The notes: generated by a model from the letters alone, not told the origin. 43,313 bases of DNA from Rhodospirillales bacterium (GCA_025351925.1 JANXVC010000232.1:1-43313); one strand, 5' to 3'; shown: positions 24,300 to 33,229, counted from the first letter of the stretch. Numbers and translations: made by a program.

Positions 24300-24323
24300 T
24301 ACGCTAGAATAATCCGCCGGGGC

Positions 24324-25076
24324 TCAATCGAAAGGGTCGGACAGCGCTGGCAGTGTTAGCCGCTCAGAGTCATCCTTCAGCAGCACGCCCGACCCGCCGA
24401 TCGCCCGCATCCGGTCCAGCAGGAACGCCAGCTTCCACGCCGCGTCCTGGTAGCCCAATCCGCCCGGGCGGATATTGGAGACGCAGTTGCGGTCTGCATC
24501 CGTCGTGCTGGCTACGGGTGCCCAGGTCAGGTAGGCCCCTAGGCTGTCCGGCGCCGAGAGGCCCGGCCGTTCGCCGATCAGCACGAGCACCGCCCGGGCG
24601 CCCAATGCGCGCGCCACAGCGTCGCCCAGCGCCACCCGCGCCTGATGCGCCACGACCAGCGGCGTCAGAACCCAGCCGCCCGCGCGCAACGCCGGCAGCA
24701 GCGCCGCAAGAACGGGTGCGGCGTGACGCTCTACTGCGAGCGCCGAGAGGCCGTCGGCCACCACAATCGACAGGTCATGCGCGCCGGAATGAGCTGCGAG
24801 CGTGGGGCTAGCGGTCGCGTCGAGAGTGCGGCCGAGGTCCGGTCGCAAGAGGTAGCCACGCCGGTCGGCGGCCTGGCTCCGCACGGTCACGACCGGCAGG
24901 CCCAATGCCTCCAGCTCCGGCACCGCGCCCAGGTCGTGATGCACCGCGTCTCGCGCGCGGGCGTGGGCCATGCGGAACTCAAGCAGCGGCGCCGTGCCGA
25001 GCGACGCCCCGGAGCGCGCCAGGCCGATCCGTGCCGCGGTGAGCGCCCGCAGCGGCGTCCAGCCCACGTCCGTCAT
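24324..25076 (-). CDS. eutC: Ethanolamine ammonia-lyase small subunit
   Basis: The protein has 250 residues, slightly shorter than the E. coli subunit. Recognisable features are TAARIGLARSGASLGTAPLL, EFRMAHARARDAVHH and SNIRPGGLGYQDAAWKLA followed by SGVLLKDDSERL. EutC and EutB form the adenosylcobalamin-dependent enzyme that converts ethanolamine to acetaldehyde and ammonia. Its start overlaps the eutB stop by four bases (ATGA). No other eut gene (reactivase eutA, microcompartment shell) is seen here, which points to a simple EutBC system in the cytosol. Confidence 0.96.
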   Translation of the reverse strand: MTDVGWTPLRALTAARIGLARSGASLGTAPLLEFRMAHARARDAVHHDLGAVPELEALGLPVVTVRSQAADRRGYLLRPDLGRTLDATASPTLAAHSGAHDLSIVVADGLSALAVERHAAPVLAALLPALRAGGWVLTPLVVAHQARVALGDAVARALGARAVLVLIGERPGLSAPDSLGAYLTWAPVASTTDADRNCVSNIRPGGLGYQDAAWKLAFLLDRMRAIGGSGVLLKDDSERLTLPALSDPFD

Positions 25077-26455
25077 GCCGCGGCCAACAGCGCCTGGAAG
25101 CGTTGGGACAACCGCTCCGGCAGCCCCGGCGGGCGCACCCGGCCGGCGTGGTCCAGCAGGCCTTGCTCCAGCAGCCACGCCTCGAACTCCGGCGCCGGAC
25201 GGCGGCCCAGCAGCTCGCGCATTGCCAGCGCGTCGTGGAACGAGGTGCTTTGGTAGCCGAGCATGATGTCGTCGGCGCCGGGCACGCCCATGACGAAGTT
25301 GATGCCCGCCGCCGCCAGCAGCGCCAACAGGGCGTCGGCGTCATCCTGGTCCGCCTCGGCGTGGTTGGTGTAGCAGACGTCGGCGCCCATCGGCAGGCCC
25401 AGCAGCTTGCCGCAGAAGTGGTCTTCGAGGCCCGCCCGGGTGATCTGCTTGCCGTCGAACAGGTACTCGGGCCCGATGAAGCCCACGACCGTGTTCACCA
25501 GCAGCGGCCGGTAGCGGCGCGCTACGGCGTAGCCCCGCGCCTCCAGCGTCTGCTGGTCCACCCCGTGATGCGCGCCCGCCGACAATGCGCTGCCCTGGCC
25601 GGTCTCGAAATACATGACGTTCGCGCCTGGGTGCCGCGCCTCTGCCATCGCATGCGCCTCGTCCAGCAAAGCGAGCGAGATGCCGAAGCCAGCGTTGGCC
25701 GCCTCGGTGCCGGCGATCGACTGGAACACCAAATCGACCGGCGAGTCCCGGCGCATCAGCTCCATTGTCGTTGTTACATGCGCCAGCACGCAGGTCTGCG
25801 TCGGGATCGCCAGCGTCTGCCGCACGTCGTCGAGCAGGGACAGCAGGGTGTGCGTGCGGTCCGGGCTGTCGGTGGCCGGGTTCACCCCGATGCAGGCGTC
25901 GCCGGAGCCGAGCAGCAGGCCGTCCAATATGCTCGCCGCAATGCCGCGCGGATCATCGGCGGGATGGTTCGGCTGCAGGCGGGTCGAGAGCCGGCCGGGC
26001 AAGCCGATCGTACTGCGGAACCGGGTCGCGACCCGTACTCGGGATGCAACCACCATCAAGTCTTGCAGGCGGCAGAGCTTGCTTGCGGCCGCCACCATCT
26101 CGGGCACAAGGCCTGGCGCCAACGCGGCCAGCGCCCCTGTCGTCGCGGCGTCCGACAGCAGCCAATCACGGAAATTTCCAACCGTCAGGTGCCGGACGGG
26201 CTGGAAGGCCGCGGCATCGTGGCTGTCCTGGATCAGCCTCGTGACCTCGTCGGCCTCGTATGGCACGACGGCCTCATTCAGGAACTCGGCGAGCGGCAGG
26301 TCGGCCAGCGCGTACTGCGCGGCGACCCGGCGGGCCTGGCTGTCCGCGGCGAGGCCCGCGAGCTGGTCGCCGCTGCGCAGCGGCGTCGCCTGCGCCATGA
26401 GCGCTGCAAGGCTTGGGAAGCAATGCCGCTCGCCGCCGGCCGTGGCCCGGTACAT
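25073..26455 (-). CDS. eutB: Ethanolamine ammonia-lyase large subunit
   Basis: The protein has 460 residues. It aligns with E. coli EutB along its length, for example GDACIGVNPATDSPDRTHTL, CVLAHVTTTMELMRR, VMYFETGQGSALSAGA, LVNTVVGFIGPEYLFDGKQI and GVPGADDIMLGYQST. It carries the substrate- and cobalamin-binding barrel. The ATG at 26455 starts MYRATAGGERHCF. Longer readings to 26710 run into the exonuclease gene and have no similarity. It lies 61 bases after the exonuclease stop. Confidence 0.96.
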   Translation of the reverse strand: MYRATAGGERHCFPSLAALMAQATPLRSGDQLAGLAADSQARRVAAQYALADLPLAEFLNEAVVPYEADEVTRLIQDSHDAAAFQPVRHLTVGNFRDWLLSDAATTGALAALAPGLVPEMVAAASKLCRLQDLMVVASRVRVATRFRSTIGLPGRLSTRLQPNHPADDPRGIAASILDGLLLGSGDACIGVNPATDSPDRTHTLLSLLDDVRQTLAIPTQTCVLAHVTTTMELMRRDSPVDLVFQSIAGTEAANAGFGISLALLDEAHAMAEARHPGANVMYFETGQGSALSAGAHHGVDQQTLEARGYAVARRYRPLLVNTVVGFIGPEYLFDGKQITRAGLEDHFCGKLLGLPMGADVCYTNHAEADQDDADALLALLAAAGINFVMGVPGADDIMLGYQSTSFHDALAMRELLGRRPAPEFEAWLLEQGLLDHAGRVRPPGLPERLSQRFQALLAAA

Positions 26456-26516
26456 ATCCGCTCCTGCGCAGTGCCTGGCGACCATAGCCCGGCCGGCACG
26501 CACTGCGACAGCCGGA

Positions 26517-27260
26517 TTATAGCAACAACGCCTCGGGTGCCGGTGCTGGGTCAGCGCCATTGCGGCGGTCGCGCTCGTGCCGGGCGGTGAAGCGCATGTT
26601 GCGGTCAGTGTCGCGCGCCAGGATGGCGTCCAGCGCCGTGTCGTCGAGGTCGGCCCAGCGCCGCCCGCGGAACGGCCCGAACGGCACGCGGACCAGTAGC
26701 GCCGGCTCACGCGACCAAGCGATGAGCTGCTCCAGGCTGCACTCGTTCAGCATGTCGCGCAGGTGGTGCGCCGTGACGTAGGCGTCCGGCCCGGCCCGGT
26801 GCGCCGGCAGGCCCAATGCGCGGTCGAGCCCCGCCGGCATGCGCTCGTAGCGCAGCGCCTGGTTCGAGTGCGACGGCATCTCCGGCCACAACCGCAACGC
26901 GCATTTGTACGTGCACACCCACGGCAGCCCGCCGGTCAGCGCATCGACGCACCACCGGCGCTCGAACTCCACCCGGTGCGCTGATAGCGCCACGAGGCCG
27001 GGTGCTGCGAGGATGGGGGGCGAGACGATCTGCCAGGGCGGGCTGCCAGCCACGTCGGCGTCGATGATGTGGTGTATGGCGGCGGTGCGCGACGGGATCG
27101 GCCGTTGCGGATCGACGAAGCGGGCGCCGCGTTCGGCGGTAACGCGCCAGCGTGCCGCGCCGGCGTCGGACACATCCTGCCAGCCGATCTCCACCACGCC
27201 GTCATCCGGTGGGCGGGAACCGGTGGTTTCGAGGTCGATCACGCGGATAGTCGGCTGCAT
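26517..27260 (-). CDS. DEDDh 3'-5' exonuclease with C-terminal DUF3820-like domain
   Basis: The protein has 247 residues. The N terminus carries the exonuclease I motif VIDLETTGSRPPDDG, with DAYVTAHHLRDML (His-x-Asp type motif III) near residue 165. After residue ~185 comes LVRVPFGPFRGRRWADLDD followed by a run of DNMRFTARHE-like sequence, which matches the DUF3820 module found at the end of some DNA polymerase III epsilon-like nucleases. It probably trims DNA or RNA 3' ends. It sits upstream of eutBC on the same strand and diverges from opgD. A link to ethanolamine use is not apparent. Confidence 0.82.
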   Translation of the reverse strand: MQPTIRVIDLETTGSRPPDDGVVEIGWQDVSDAGAARWRVTAERGARFVDPQRPIPSRTAAIHHIIDADVAGSPPWQIVSPPILAAPGLVALSAHRVEFERRWCVDALTGGLPWVCTYKCALRLWPEMPSHSNQALRYERMPAGLDRALGLPAHRAGPDAYVTAHHLRDMLNECSLEQLIAWSREPALLVRVPFGPFRGRRWADLDDTALDAILARDTDRNMRFTARHERDRRNGADPAPAPEALLL

Positions 27261-27360
27261 CGTTGAGATATGGGGCGGGTCAGCCGACGTGCAGAGGGCC
27301 GATTGACAACCGGCGACCCTGCCCAGCAGGTTCGCGGCCTACCCCGGAAGGAGCGACGTT

Positions 27361-28875
27361 TTGCACGAGGTCACCCGCCGCCGCGTGGTCCAGGGCGGTG
27401 CTGCATTTGCTGTGGGGGCAGTATTGCCCCCGGCGACGCCGTTCACCGGCTCGACCGTTCGCCGCATCGCACAGGACTTGGCAAAGCACCCGTTTCGCGA
27501 GCCGGACACCGCGTTGCCGGGTGCGGCAGCGTCCATGACCTACGAGCAGTATCGCGGCATCCGCTTCAGGCAGGAGCGGGCATTGTGGCGCGGCCAGGAC
27601 TTACCGTTCCAGGTTGGATTTTTCCCGCGCGGTTTCCTGTACCGGCCAGTCGTCGATATCTTCGAGGTGAAGGACGGCCAGGCCTCGCCGGTGCCCTATG
27701 ATCCCGACCTGTTCGACTACGACGACCCCATGGTGCGCGTGCCGGACCGGCTGGGCTTTGCCGGGTTCCGGGTGCACGCCGCGATCAACCAGCCCGGCCA
27801 GTTCGGTGAGTTCTGCGTGTTCCTCGGCGCCAGCTATTTCCGCGCGGTCGGCCGCGGGCAGTTCTACGGGCTGTCGGCCCGCGGCCTCGCGATCGGCACC
27901 GGCACGCCACGGCCGGAGGAGTTCCCGCGCTTCCGCGCCTTCTGGCTTGAGCGCCCGCAACCCGGCGTCGGCTCGCTGGTGATCCACGCTTTGCTCGACA
28001 GCCCAAGCGCCGCCGGCGCATTCCGCTTCACCGTGCGGCCTGGCGAAACTACGGTCATGGACGTCGAGAGCGTGCTGTTCCCGCGGCTCGACATCGCTGA
28101 GGCCGGTGTCGCGCCGCTGACCAGCATGTACTACTTCAGCAGCCGCGACCACGCGCGGCCCGACGCGGTACGTCCGGACGACTGGCGCACCGCCGTGCAC
28201 GACAGCGACGGGTTTGCCGCTGCGACGGGACGCAACGAACGACTCTGGCGGCCGTTGCTGAACCCCATTGCAGTGCAGTTCAGCGCGTTCCTGGACGCCA
28301 ACCCGCGCGGCTTCGGGCTATTGCAGCGCAAGCGGGAGTTCCGCGAGTTCGGCGACCTGGAGGTGTTGTACGGCCGCCGGCCCAGCCTGTGGATTGAGCC
28401 GATTGGTGACTGGGGCGTGGGTGCCGTGGACCTGGTCGAAATCCCGACCAACAGCGAATACAACGACAACATCGTTGCGTTCTGGCGTGGGCAGGAGACG
28501 CTGCGCGCCGGCGGGGAGTACAGCTTCACCTACCGCATGCACTGGGGCGAGGACGCGCCCGGCGACCCGCGGCTGGGCCGGGTGGCGGAGATGCGCACGG
28601 GTGCCGGGACCGCGCCGGGCACACGGGTGTTCGTGCTCGACCTCATGGGCGACGCGGTCCAGTCGCTGCCGGCCAACACCAGGACGCGCGTCGAGCTCGG
28701 CAGCAGCGCCGGAAGGGCGGAGGAGGGCTATTCCGGCCCCAATCCGGAGACCGGCGGCTGGCGGATCAGCATCGTGTTTGACCCGGCGGGCGCCGCGTCG
28801 GCGGACCTGCGCTGCGTGCTGCAGGGCGAGCAGGGCGCGCTGTCGGAGACCTGGATCTATCGCTGGATCGCCTGA
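27361..28875 (+). CDS. opgD: Glucan biosynthesis protein D (OpgD/MdoD family)
   Basis: This 504-residue periplasmic protein has a Tat signal (VTRRRVVQGGAAFAVG) and a following hydrophobic core (VLPPATP). The mature part has IRFRQERALWRGQDLPFQVG and ends with a MdoG-type Ig-like fold region. OpgD and OpgG build or trim osmoregulated periplasmic glucans. The Tat signal favours OpgD over OpgG, which uses the Sec route. The likely start is TTG at 27361 with GGAAGGAGC 8-9 bases upstream. No opgH or opgG gene is beside it. Confidence 0.9.
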   Translation: MHEVTRRRVVQGGAAFAVGAVLPPATPFTGSTVRRIAQDLAKHPFREPDTALPGAAASMTYEQYRGIRFRQERALWRGQDLPFQVGFFPRGFLYRPVVDIFEVKDGQASPVPYDPDLFDYDDPMVRVPDRLGFAGFRVHAAINQPGQFGEFCVFLGASYFRAVGRGQFYGLSARGLAIGTGTPRPEEFPRFRAFWLERPQPGVGSLVIHALLDSPSAAGAFRFTVRPGETTVMDVESVLFPRLDIAEAGVAPLTSMYYFSSRDHARPDAVRPDDWRTAVHDSDGFAAATGRNERLWRPLLNPIAVQFSAFLDANPRGFGLLQRKREFREFGDLEVLYGRRPSLWIEPIGDWGVGAVDLVEIPTNSEYNDNIVAFWRGQETLRAGGEYSFTYRMHWGEDAPGDPRLGRVAEMRTGAGTAPGTRVFVLDLMGDAVQSLPANTRTRVELGSSAGRAEEGYSGPNPETGGWRISIVFDPAGAASADLRCVLQGEQGALSETWIYRWIA

Positions 28876-29022
28876 TCAGCCGCGACCGATTTTTTCTCGA
28901 TCCTGTTTGTTCTTTGTTAAGCTTTTTAGGCGAAACTGCCCTTACTCCGGCAAAATCCGGGGTTGTGAACGAAGCGGGCCGCATCGATTGGATCGTGTGC
29001 GGGCCGTTGGGGTAGAAAAATC

Positions 29023-29933
29023 ATGTCATTGAACTCGGTCAACACGAACATCGGCGCACAGGTCGCGCTGGCCTCGCTGAACTCGACCAACACGAGCTGC
29101 AGGCGTCGCAGAAGCGTATCTCGACTGGCTACCGCGTGGCGGACGCGACGGATGACGGCGGCGCCTATGCCGTGGCGCAGCGGGTGCGGTCGGATGTCGG
29201 CGCGTTGACCAGCGTGAACGAGCAGCTTGGCAACGCCAAGGGCCTGGTCGGCACGTCGCTCAGCGCGCTCGGCAAGATTTCCGACAGCATCAATACGGCC
29301 AAAGACCTGCTGGTGAAGATTTCCGATAACAGCATTCACCAGGACCAGCGCGACCAGTATGTCGCGTCCTACAAGAACCTGGTGTCCCAGGTTGCCAACT
29401 ACGTGGACGGCTCGACCTATAACGGCCAGAGCCTGCTGGGTCACGTTGCCGGTGGTGCAACTGCGGGCACCAGCAAGACGGTGGTCAACAGCGAAGTGGG
29501 ATCAACCAGCACGATCTCGGCCGCTGACAACAGCGGACTGGCCAACACACTGGCGACGCTGATCGGCTCAACGTTCAGCCGGACGGCGGGCGGCGCGGAC
29601 TCGTTCGGGACCATCACGGCGGGTGCTGACCAGACATCGGCCTCGACGGCGCTGACGGCGACCACCGGTGCAACGGCGTTCACCACGGCGCTGAAGGGCG
29701 TGGCGAACCAGCTGAACCAGACTGGCGCCGATTCGAACCTGCTTGACGCGACGGTCTCGTTCAACAACTCGAAGATCGACAGCCTGAACGCTGGCCTGGG
29801 CGCCTTGATCGACACCGATCTGTCGAAAGAGTCGGCCAAGCTGCAATCGCTGCAGATCAAGCAGCAGTTGGGCACCCAGGCGCTATCGCTATCCAACCAG
29901 GCGCCGCAAAGCCTGCTCAGCCTGTTCAAGTAA
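29023..29933 (+). pseudogene. Flagellin with a one-base frameshift near the N terminus
   Basis: From ATG 29023 the frame reads MSLNSVNTNIGAQVALASLN, the classic flagellin N terminus. After Asn at 29089-29091 it goes out of register. The next flagellin residues (ELQASQKRISTGYRVADATD) are found in the reading frame one base back, starting with GAG at 29094. That frame stays open to the stop at 29931-29933. One base is missing between 29091 and 29094; restoring it gives a continuous ~303-residue flagellin. The C terminus (ALSLSNQAPQSLLSLFK) matches the self-assembly helix. No slippery heptamer is present, so programmed frameshifting is unlikely; a true mutation or a read error fits better. flbT and flaF follow at once. 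Confidence 0.9.
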
Positions 29934-29937
29934 CCCG

Positions 29938-29968
29938 TCCGGCGGCGGGCAAAACGCCTGCCGCCGGA
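29938..29968 (+). terminator. Hairpin after flagellin
   Basis: TCCGGCGGCGGGC (29938-29950), loop AAAAC, then GCCTGCCGCCGGA (29956-29968): a 13-bp stem with one G-T pair, 5 bases after the stop. It can stop flagellin transcription or reduce read-through into flbT. The downstream U run is weak. Confidence 0.7.
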
Positions 29969-30014
29969 TCGCTGCCTCCGCGATCGAGATCTTTAAACCA
30001 GTCGGGAAACCCGC

Positions 30015-30461
30015 ATGACGAACCTAGTCCTAGAATTGCACGCCGGCGAGGCGATGATCGTGAACGGGGCCTCGCTCCGCTTCCGCACCCGCAGCCGGAT
30101 CGAATTGACCACCCATGCGCGCTTCCTGTTCGGCAAGCAGATTATGGCGCCGGAGCACGCCGACAGCCCGGCGCGGCGCATCTATTTCGCCTTGCAGCTC
30201 GCCTATATCGGCACCGACGACGAACGGGTGCGCGGCATGGCGCAGGCCCGCGCGACCATCGCCGAATTCCGCGCCGCAACCACGTCGGCGCTGGCTCGCG
30301 AGATCCTGGACCGCGTGCTGGCCGCCGTCGAGGCCGACGAGTGCTACACCGCGCTGAAGCTGGCGCGGCGGATCATCCGGCACGAGGACACTGTGCTCGG
30401 ACGCCAGGCGGACGCGATTGCCAACGAGATCGGCGCCAAGCCCCGCACCACAATGCAATAG
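30015..30461 (+). CDS. flbT: FlbT, flagellin post-transcriptional regulator
   Basis: This 148-residue protein carries the family core (NLVLELHAGEAMIVNGASL, then ARFLFGKQIMAPEHADSPAR and RRIYFALQLAYIG). In Caulobacter, FlbT binds the 5' untranslated region of flagellin mRNA and limits its translation until the hook is complete. Its gene is 81 bases after the flagellin stop. FlaF follows 9 bases later, the standard alphaproteobacterial order. Confidence 0.95.
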   Translation: MTNLVLELHAGEAMIVNGASLRFRTRSRIELTTHARFLFGKQIMAPEHADSPARRIYFALQLAYIGTDDERVRGMAQARATIAEFRAATTSALAREILDRVLAAVEADECYTALKLARRIIRHEDTVLGRQADAIANEIGAKPRTTMQ

Positions 30462-30470
30462 GAAGAACAT

Positions 30471-30809
30471 ATGCATTCAGCACAAGCCAACCATGCCTAT
30501 CGGGCCGCCTCCGCGCGCCGCAGCCCACGCGAGCAGGAAGCCGACGTGTTCCGCCGCGCCACTGGCGCGCTGCGTGCGGCCCAGCGCGGTACGCCGATGG
30601 ACCAGGTCAAGGCGCTCGCCGACAACAGCCGGCTGTGGATGATGGTCGGCGACTTGCTGCAAGACCCAGCGAACGCATTGCCGGCAGCACTGCGGGCGTC
30701 GATCGTCTCGGTCGGCCATGCGCTGCAGCGGGAGATGCGGCAGGCGGCGCCCGACTTCGCCTTTCTGATCGCGGTGAACGAGGACGTCACTGCCGGGCTG
30801 TCCGGCTAG
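30471..30809 (+). CDS. flaF: FlaF, flagellar biosynthesis regulator
   Basis: The protein has 112 residues with the FlaF pattern: an N-terminal Tyr in NHAYRAASARRSPREQEADV, then LADNSRLWMMVGDLLQDPAN in the middle and ASIVSVGHALQREMRQ near the end. FlaF promotes flagellin synthesis or secretion and acts opposite to FlbT. GGAAG precedes the ATG. Confidence 0.93.
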   Translation: MHSAQANHAYRAASARRSPREQEADVFRRATGALRAAQRGTPMDQVKALADNSRLWMMVGDLLQDPANALPAALRASIVSVGHALQREMRQAAPDFAFLIAVNEDVTAGLSG

Positions 30810-30820
30810 CCGTGAGCGGT

Positions 30821-31615
30821 ATGATCCGCGGCCTAGACCTGAGCGTGCTGTATAGCGGCGGCGGTGCGTCGAGCATTGCCGGCAATGGCAATCCGATCCA
30901 GGCATTGGCCGATGCAGAAAAGAACCAAACTAAGAAAATCGCCGCCGAGGCGAAGCAGCCTGACGTGCAGCGCGATCTGGCTGCGTTCCGCAAGGCTGTT
31001 GCCAGCGCCAAGGACGTGAAATCCTTGCTGGCGAACCCGGCCGTTCAAAAGGTACTGCTGACGGCGAACGGACTGGCGGACCAGATCGGCTCCACAGCGC
31101 TGGCGACCAAGGCCCTGCTGTCCAAAACCGGCGATCCGAAGTCTTTGGCCAGTCAACTGACCAACCCGGCATGGAAGGCTGCAGCGGCAACCTATAATTT
31201 CGCCGGTAAAGGTCTGGCTGTGCTGCGAGACCCCAACGTGCTCAATACAATCACCAATGCCTATGCCGAGATCAGCTGGCGCAAATCGCTCGACGCGACG
31301 ACGCCGGGGCTGTCGGATGCGCTGACGTTCCGGGCCAAGGCGGCGTCGGTCACTAGAGCCGATGATATCCTGGGCGACCCGATACTGCGACGGGTAGTCA
31401 CCGCCGCGCTCGGCATTCCGCCGCAGATTGCCTTCCAAACGCTAAATGCGCAGGAAAATGCGATCACGAGCAGACTGGACATCAAGCAACTCAAAGACAA
31501 AAATTTTGTCGAGAAATTTGCCAAACGTTATTTAGTCGCAGCAGCAGCAGATCCCACTCAGGCCTCGCCCAGCACCGCACAGGCGGGCCTGCAGGCGTTC
31601 GGACTGCTCGTGTAA
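30821..31615 (+). CDS. DUF1217 family flagellar-locus protein
   Basis: This 264-residue protein begins MIRGLDLSVLYSGGGASSIA. Its body resembles DUF1217 domains (DVQRDLAAFRKAVASAKDVK, then LTNPAWKAAAATYNFAGKGL and ILGDPILRRVVTAALGIPPQ). DUF1217 genes often lie in alphaproteobacterial flagellar clusters, and the role is unknown. It starts 11 bases after flaF. A GTG at 30812 is an alternative start (3 codons longer). A strong hairpin follows. Confidence 0.82.
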   Translation: MIRGLDLSVLYSGGGASSIAGNGNPIQALADAEKNQTKKIAAEAKQPDVQRDLAAFRKAVASAKDVKSLLANPAVQKVLLTANGLADQIGSTALATKALLSKTGDPKSLASQLTNPAWKAAAATYNFAGKGLAVLRDPNVLNTITNAYAEISWRKSLDATTPGLSDALTFRAKAASVTRADDILGDPILRRVVTAALGIPPQIAFQTLNAQENAITSRLDIKQLKDKNFVEKFAKRYLVAAAADPTQASPSTAQAGLQAFGLLV

Positions 31616-31652
31616 CGTTTGGGCCAGTCGTAGCCTCATATTTACGCGGAGC

Positions 31653-31678
31653 GAGGCGCCTGACGGATCAGGCGCCTC
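31653..31678. terminator. Bidirectional hairpin between convergent genes
   Basis: GAGGCGCCTGA (31653-31663), loop CGGA, TCAGGCGCCTC (31668-31678): a perfect 11-bp stem with a 4-base loop. It lies between the DUF1217 stop and the stop of the minus-strand secreted protein, and can serve both. Confidence 0.8.
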
Positions 31679-31685
31679 CATCGTA

Positions 31686-32042
31686 TCAGCTGCGCGGCAG
31701 GTAGATGCTGTTGCCAGCCATCGCTGCCGGACGTGCTGTCGGGCGCTGGACATAAACCGGCAGGCCGCGCTCGAAGCCGCGCGGCAGCGAGTTCACGGTC
31801 TCGACCGACTGCTGCGAGCCGGTCTCGGGCACCAGGTTGGCCGCCGCATACAGGTTCACCGCCGAGCCCGGCCGCCCCACGACATTTGGATAGGCGTTCG
31901 AGCCGCGATCCGCACGCTGCGACGTGACGACGACTGTCGTGCCGTTGTTGTAGTTCGGGAACGGCTCACCGTTGCCCTCGCCGGCAAAGGCAGGCAGCGC
32001 AAGCGCGGTGACGGCGATGGCGGCAAGCAAAATGGTCTTCAT
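31686..32042 (-). CDS. Small secreted protein of unknown function
   Basis: This 118-residue protein begins MKTILLAAIAVTALALPAFA, a Sec signal with an A-F-A cleavage site. The mature part is Asn/Gly/Val-rich (GEPFPNYNNGTTVVVTSQRA) and contains SLPRGFERGLPVYVQRPTAR. No domain recognised. AGGAGAG precedes the ATG at 32042. A longer reading to 32192 crosses intergenic sequence and would bury the signal peptide. Confidence 0.75.
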   Translation of the reverse strand: MKTILLAAIAVTALALPAFAGEGNGEPFPNYNNGTTVVVTSQRADRGSNAYPNVVGRPGSAVNLYAAANLVPETGSQQSVETVNSLPRGFERGLPVYVQRPTARPAAMAGNSIYLPRS

Positions 32043-32214
32043 GGTCTCACTCTCCTGTAAAGCAGGAGGTCCGTCGCGATAGGCGGGCCTTAGTCCTGTG
32101 TGGCGGGCGACCCCCGAACTGGGCACCGCCACCAACGCAGCGACATCTGGGATATCGCGAGCCATGCAGAATGCTGCACCTGCGAACAACACCTATGCGC
32201 AGAAGTATGAATAC

Positions 32215-33129
32215 TCAGGTTTCGCCATACGTCGAGATGGCTGAGTCGAGGCGGAACTCATCGAGCAGGAAGTCGATGACCGCCCGCGTGCGCGGCGCCA
32301 GGTTGCGGCGGGACGGATAGACGGCGTGGATCGGTACCTGCTCCGCCTGGTAACGCTGCAGCACGGCCTTGGCCCGCCCGCTCGTCAGGTCGGCGCCGAA
32401 CACCCAGGAGGACGCGAGCGCCAGGCCGACCCCAGCCATCACCGCCTCCCGCAGCGCATCGCTGCTATCGGTGCGGAAGCGGCCGCTGATCTCCACCGAC
32501 ACGGCGCCGTCCGGCCCGTTGAAGCGCCATTCGTTCGGCGCTGCGCCCTGCAGGAAGGCGATGCAGGAGTGCCGCGCGAGGTCGGACGGGTGCGCGGGAG
32601 TGCCGTTGCGCTCGAGATAATCGACAGATGCGACGACGGACCGGGCCGATGAGCCGATGCGCCGGGCCACGAGGCTCGCCTCCTGCACCACGCCGCCGCG
32701 TATTGCGAGGTCGATGCCCCCCGCGATCATGTCGGTGACGCTGTCCGACATGTGCAATTCGACCGAGAGCTCGGGATAACGGTCCAGCAGCCGGCGCATC
32801 CGCGGCGCGACGTATAGCCGTCCGAACGTCGAGGGCGTGGCGATGCGGACCAGGCCACTGGGCGTGCCTTGGCGGCGGCCGACCGCCATCTCCGCCTCCT
32901 CCACGCAGTCCAGCACCCGGCGCGCATGGTCCAGCAGGTCGCGCCCGTCCTCGGTGAGCGTCAGGCTGCGGGTGGTCCGCTGGATCAGCCGCGCGTCAAG
33001 GTGCTGTTCCAACGCGCTGATCTGGCGGGAGACGGCGGGCTGCGTCGCGCCGATTTCTCGCGCTACAGCGGAGAACGACCCGGACTCGGCGACGCGGACA
33101 AAGGTTCGCAGGCCAGCGAGCAGGTCCAA
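32215..33129 (-). CDS. LysR-family transcriptional regulator
   Basis: The protein has 304 residues. Residues 1-60 carry the HTH (VAESGSFSAVAREIGATQPA, then VSRQISALEQHLDARLIQRT), followed by the periplasmic-binding-like effector domain (GLVRIATPSTFGRLYVAPRM). The likely start is TTG at 33129; an ATG at 33149 is in another frame. Divergence from the peroxiredoxin-like gene across 100 bases suggests that it controls that gene and itself. The sequence is closest to the AaeR/DmlR subgroup in overall look. Confidence 0.9.
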   Translation of the reverse strand: MDLLAGLRTFVRVAESGSFSAVAREIGATQPAVSRQISALEQHLDARLIQRTTRSLTLTEDGRDLLDHARRVLDCVEEAEMAVGRRQGTPSGLVRIATPSTFGRLYVAPRMRRLLDRYPELSVELHMSDSVTDMIAGGIDLAIRGGVVQEASLVARRIGSSARSVVASVDYLERNGTPAHPSDLARHSCIAFLQGAAPNEWRFNGPDGAVSVEISGRFRTDSSDALREAVMAGVGLALASSWVFGADLTSGRAKAVLQRYQAEQVPIHAVYPSRRNLAPRTRAVIDFLLDEFRLDSAISTYGET

Positions 33130-33229
33130 CGCTTCAAATCCCTGTGCATGAATGATATCGGGTTCGGCGACTTCTCATCGGGCGTTGCATAAGCCAAATC
33201 AACGAAAACGAATATGCGGGAGGCTTGCG

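Noticed and set aside
26456-26710. N-terminal extension of eutB
   Set aside because: It overlaps the exonuclease gene in another frame, and E. coli EutB similarity begins at the ATG at 26455.
29080-29100. Programmed -1 frameshift in flagellin
   Set aside because: The site reads GACCAACACGAG, with no X-XXY-YYZ slippery heptamer and no obvious stimulatory structure; a deletion or read error is simpler.
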